Source of the DNA: Betaproteobacteria bacterium HGW-Betaproteobacteria-7
GTDB taxonomy: Bacteria; Pseudomonadota; Gammaproteobacteria; Burkholderiales; Rhodocyclaceae
NCBI GenBank assembly: GCA_002840765.1
Contig: PHCE01000020.1
Coordinates: 41,493-105,492, forward strand
Reading direction: 5' to 3'
DNA: 64,000 nt
Position numbers and translations under genes: made by a program. The notes under the pieces were generated by a model. The model did not search any database, was not told the DNA's origin, and worked only from the letters and a program-made list of their open reading frames with translations. Positions 61,871 through 64,000 of the stretch are shown in pieces (positions within the stretch are counted from its first letter, which is position 1; every line of letters begins with the position of its first letter).

Positions 61871-61902
61871 ATTTTCATCTGTTACCCATCAGGAGATTCA
61901 AC

Positions 61903-62985
61903 ATGACTTCCCTGTTCGACCCGATCCAAGTCGGCGACATCGCCCTCGCCAACCGCATCGTCATGGCGCCGCTGACGCGTAACCGTGCCATCGCCGGCAA
62001 TGTCCCCGGACCGCTGACCGTCGAGTATTACCGCCAGCGCGCCACGGCCGGCCTGATCATTGCCGAGGCCACCCAGATCAGCCCGATGGCCCAGGGCTAC
62101 ATCGCCACCCCGGGCATCCACAGCCCGGAACAGATCGCCGGCTGGCGCCAGGTGACCGATGCCGTGCATGCTGCCGGCGGCAAGATCGTGCTGCAGTTGT
62201 GGCACGTCGGGCGCATTTCGCACACGTCGCTGCTGCCGGATGGTGCGGCGCCGGTGTCCTCGACCGACAAGGTGGCGGATGCCTCGACCTTTACCAGCGA
62301 CGGTTTTGTCCCGGTGTCCACGCCGCGTGCCCTGCGCGACGATGAAATCCCCGGCCTGATCGAGGATTATCGCCGTGCCGCGCGCAACGCCATCGATGCC
62401 GGCTTTGATGGCGTCGAGCTGCATGCCGCCAACACCTACCTGATCGAGCAGTTCCTGCGCGATAGCGTCAATGACCGCAGCGGCCCCTACGGCGGCAGCA
62501 TCGCCAATCGTACCCGCCTGCTGCTTGAAGTCGTCGAAGCGATTACCAAGGAAATCGGCGCCGGCCGCACCGGCATCCGCCTGAGCCCGATGACGACCTT
62601 CACGGCACCGCTCGACAGCGATCCGCAGGCGCTCTACGGCTATGTCGTCGAGCAGCTGGCACCTTTCGGCCTGGCCTATCTGCACGTGATCGAGGGCGAA
62701 ACCGGCGGCACGCGGGCGCCCGAGGGCAAGGCTTTCGACTACGAAGCGCTGCATCACGCCTTCCCCGGTGCCTGGATGCTCAACAATGGCTACTCGCGTG
62801 AATTGGCCATCGAGAATGTCGCGGCGGGCAAGGCAAACCTGGTCGCCTTCGGCCGGCCGTTCATCAGCACGCCGGACCTCGTCCGTCGCCTGAAGGACAA
62901 CCTGCCGCTCAACGAACTGCAGGCCGACAAGCTCTATGGCGGCGGGGCCGAGGGTTATACCGACTACCCGGCGCTGGCTGCCTGA
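61903..62985 (+). CDS. nemA: Old Yellow Enzyme-family NADPH:enone reductase, NemA-like
   Basis: A 360-residue FMN-dependent reductase. OYE signatures: NRIVMAPLTRNRAIAG, QLWHVGRISH, HAANTYLIEQFLRD with the substrate-binding His and Asn, NDRSGPYGGSIANRTR, and LVAFGRPFISTPDL. It reduces activated C=C bonds and nitro groups, detoxifying maleimides, quinones and methylglyoxal-type electrophiles. The ribosome site is CAGGAGATTCAAC. It is regulated by the NemR-like repressor through the operator at 61856 and followed by a strong terminator-like stem. The length matches E. coli NemA (365 residues). Confidence 0.95.
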   Translation: MTSLFDPIQVGDIALANRIVMAPLTRNRAIAGNVPGPLTVEYYRQRATAGLIIAEATQISPMAQGYIATPGIHSPEQIAGWRQVTDAVHAAGGKIVLQLWHVGRISHTSLLPDGAAPVSSTDKVADASTFTSDGFVPVSTPRALRDDEIPGLIEDYRRAARNAIDAGFDGVELHAANTYLIEQFLRDSVNDRSGPYGGSIANRTRLLLEVVEAITKEIGAGRTGIRLSPMTTFTAPLDSDPQALYGYVVEQLAPFGLAYLHVIEGETGGTRAPEGKAFDYEALHHAFPGAWMLNNGYSRELAIENVAAGKANLVAFGRPFISTPDLVRRLKDNLPLNELQADKLYGGGAEGYTDYPALAA

Positions 62986-63001
62986 TTTTCAATTGACCCG
63001 C

Positions 63002-63037
63002 GCCCCGACCGGCCGACCGCCGGCCGGGGCCGTTTTT
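63002..63037 (+). terminator. Rho-independent terminator after the nemA-like gene
   Basis: A 12-bp stem with one mismatch (GCCCCGACCGGC with GCCGGCCGGGGC, 5-base loop) is followed by CGTTTTT. It lies 17 bases after the reductase stop. Its end is close to the ribosome site of the next gene. Confidence 0.85.
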
Positions 63038-63049
63038 CCCGGAAATTTC

Positions 63050-63964
63050 ATGTCTGAATACCGCCGCTGGCTGCCCGCGCTGGCCCTGATCGTCCTCTCG
63101 CTGACCTGGGGCTACACCTGGGTACTCGCCAAGCAGGGTCTGGCCTACGCGCCGCCCTTTGCCTTTGCCGCCGAACGCTGCGTCGGCGCGGCGCTGGCGC
63201 TGATCATCGCGGTCAAGCTGAGCGGGCGTTCGCTGAAACTCGTCGCCCCGCGTCAGACCATCGCCATTGGCCTGGCGCAAGTTTCGGGCTTCATGATCTT
63301 CCAGACCTGGGCGCTGGTCGAAGGCGGCCCTGGCAAGACGGCGGTACTCATTTTCACCATGCCGATCTGGACGCTCTTGCTCGCCTGGCCCATCCTCGGC
63401 GAGCGCGTGTGCGGCAAGCAGTGGCTGGCCGCGGCGAGCACGCTGGGCGGACTAATCCTCATCATCGAACCATGGGACATGCACGCCAGCCTGTTCAGCA
63501 AGTTCCTCGGCCTCATGGCTGCGCTGTGCTGGGCGACCGGGACCATCCTGATCAAGCGTCTGCGCGGCAAAACGCCGGTCGACCTGCTGACCCTGACCAC
63601 CTGGCAGATGATCATCGGCGCCGTACCGCTCGTCCTGCTCGCCTTCATCGTGCCCGAGCATCCGACCGAATGGACCGGAGGTTATGTCGGCATCCTCATT
63701 TTCATGTCGATCGGCAGCACCGCCATGTGCTGGTGGCTGTGGATCTACATTCTCGACCGCGTGCCAGCCTGGGAGGCCAGCCTGTCGGTGCTCGGCACGC
63801 CCGTGGTGGCCATTCTTTCGTCGCGCCTGATCTTCGGCGAAGCCTTCAAAACCAGTGAAATCGCCGGCATTGTGCTGATCGGCAGCGGCCTGGCCCTGCT
63901 CTCCCTGCTCGGCTGGGCAGCGAGCCGGCGCGATCCGGCAAAACAGATTGAGGAGGCAGCATGA
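63050..63964 (+). CDS. EamA/DMT-family transporter
   Basis: A 304-residue membrane protein with about ten hydrophobic helices arranged as two EamA repeats: WLPALALIVLSLTWGYTWVL and LGLMAALCWATGTILIKRL begin the halves. Family motifs: FAFAAERCVGAALALII, AVLIFTMPIWTLLLAW and LSVLGTPVVAILSSRLIFGE. DMT transporters move small metabolites; the substrate is not predictable. The ATG at 63050 follows CCGGAAATTTC. The stop overlaps the start of the next gene (ATGA), so the two are coupled. Confidence 0.9.
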   Translation: MSEYRRWLPALALIVLSLTWGYTWVLAKQGLAYAPPFAFAAERCVGAALALIIAVKLSGRSLKLVAPRQTIAIGLAQVSGFMIFQTWALVEGGPGKTAVLIFTMPIWTLLLAWPILGERVCGKQWLAAASTLGGLILIIEPWDMHASLFSKFLGLMAALCWATGTILIKRLRGKTPVDLLTLTTWQMIIGAVPLVLLAFIVPEHPTEWTGGYVGILIFMSIGSTAMCWWLWIYILDRVPAWEASLSVLGTPVVAILSSRLIFGEAFKTSEIAGIVLIGSGLALLSLLGWAASRRDPAKQIEEAA

Positions 63965-64000
63965 ATACCCTGCACGACACCAAACTTTCGATGCTCGACC
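63961..64000 (+). CDS. start of an unidentified gene, cut by the window edge
   Basis: An ATG at 63961 follows GAGGAGGCAGC and overlaps the stop of the transporter gene by four bases. The visible 13 residues are MNTLHDTKLSMLD. This is too short to assign a family. The overlap shows it belongs to the same transcript as the EamA gene. Confidence 0.7.
   Translation, partial: MNTLHDTKLSMLD

Noticed and set aside
1..64000. CRISPR arrays, rRNA genes, insertion sequences with transposase
   Set aside because: No regularly spaced repeats, rRNA-like stretches or transposase/integrase coding sequences were seen.

Overview
The window is a GC-rich, densely coded bacterial chromosome segment of Gram-negative type, with lipoproteins, outer-membrane barrels, RND pumps, LpxR and PqiABC. 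Gene content and codon use suggest a betaproteobacterium, most like the Rhodocyclales (Azoarcus/Thauera/Dechloromonas kind). That placement is an inference from family resemblance only. No rRNA, complete tRNA or CRISPR array is visible.

Left part (1-9.5 kb) is a stress and housekeeping block. It holds the start of an L,D-transpeptidase-like gene, a solitary Ku gene, a quinone-reductase/UbiA-prenyltransferase fusion, and a plus-strand run of hemerythrin protein, small basic protein, alpha/beta hydrolase, large-subunit catalase, Tat-exported Fe/Mn superoxide dismutase and a PQQ-type sugar dehydrogenase lipoprotein. At 9.5-10.1 kb lie the C-terminal remnant of a 4-hydroxy-2-oxovalerate aldolase and an 18-nt tRNA-Arg 3' end with its terminator, which looks like an integration scar.

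The centre (10.2-29.8 kb) is the most interesting part. A minus-strand array of ten genes is bracketed by two paralogous TetR regulators and faced by a MalT-like LuxR regulator. Reading downstream, it encodes an outer-membrane DUF1302 protein, a DUF1329 protein, a YCF48-like beta-propeller, an RND/MMPL transporter, a VOC dioxygenase, a molybdopterin enzyme of the pyrogallol-phloroglucinol transhydroxylase/resorcinol hydroxylase type, its iron-sulfur subunit, a second VOC dioxygenase, a fumarylacetoacetate-hydrolase-family enzyme and an MDR oxidoreductase. The molybdoenzyme carries an N-terminal SCP2-like lipid-binding domain. Its small subunit appears to have lost all the ligands of one of three Fe-S clusters together. 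The set reads as an uptake-plus-degradation system for a hydrophobic polyphenol: Mo-dependent (trans)hydroxylation followed by oxygen-dependent ring cleavage.

At 29.9-37.3 kb follow a small hydrophilic protein, a histidine-kinase remnant, a GAF-GGDEF-EAL protein, and an acyl-CoA dehydrogenase and acyl-CoA ligase with an AcrR-like TetR gene. These could process an alkyl or acyl side chain.

From 37.3 to 58.7 kb the theme is the cell envelope. A TetR gene is divergent from a periplasmic S1C protease. Then come a winged-helix/ATPase regulator, LpxR, a three-gene RND efflux pump, a type II NADH dehydrogenase, and an operon of RRM-like protein, HD-GYP phosphodiesterase, MscS-family channel and PqiA1-PqiA2-PqiB-PqiC. 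A ~100-bp promoter/operator block is duplicated upstream of the protease (38.0 kb) and of the RRM/HD-GYP/MscS/Pqi operon (51.6 kb), which ties these two distant units into one regulon. The window ends with a DUF3141 PHA-synthase-like protein, a NemR/NemA-type pair with two matching operators, an EamA transporter and the first codons of another gene.
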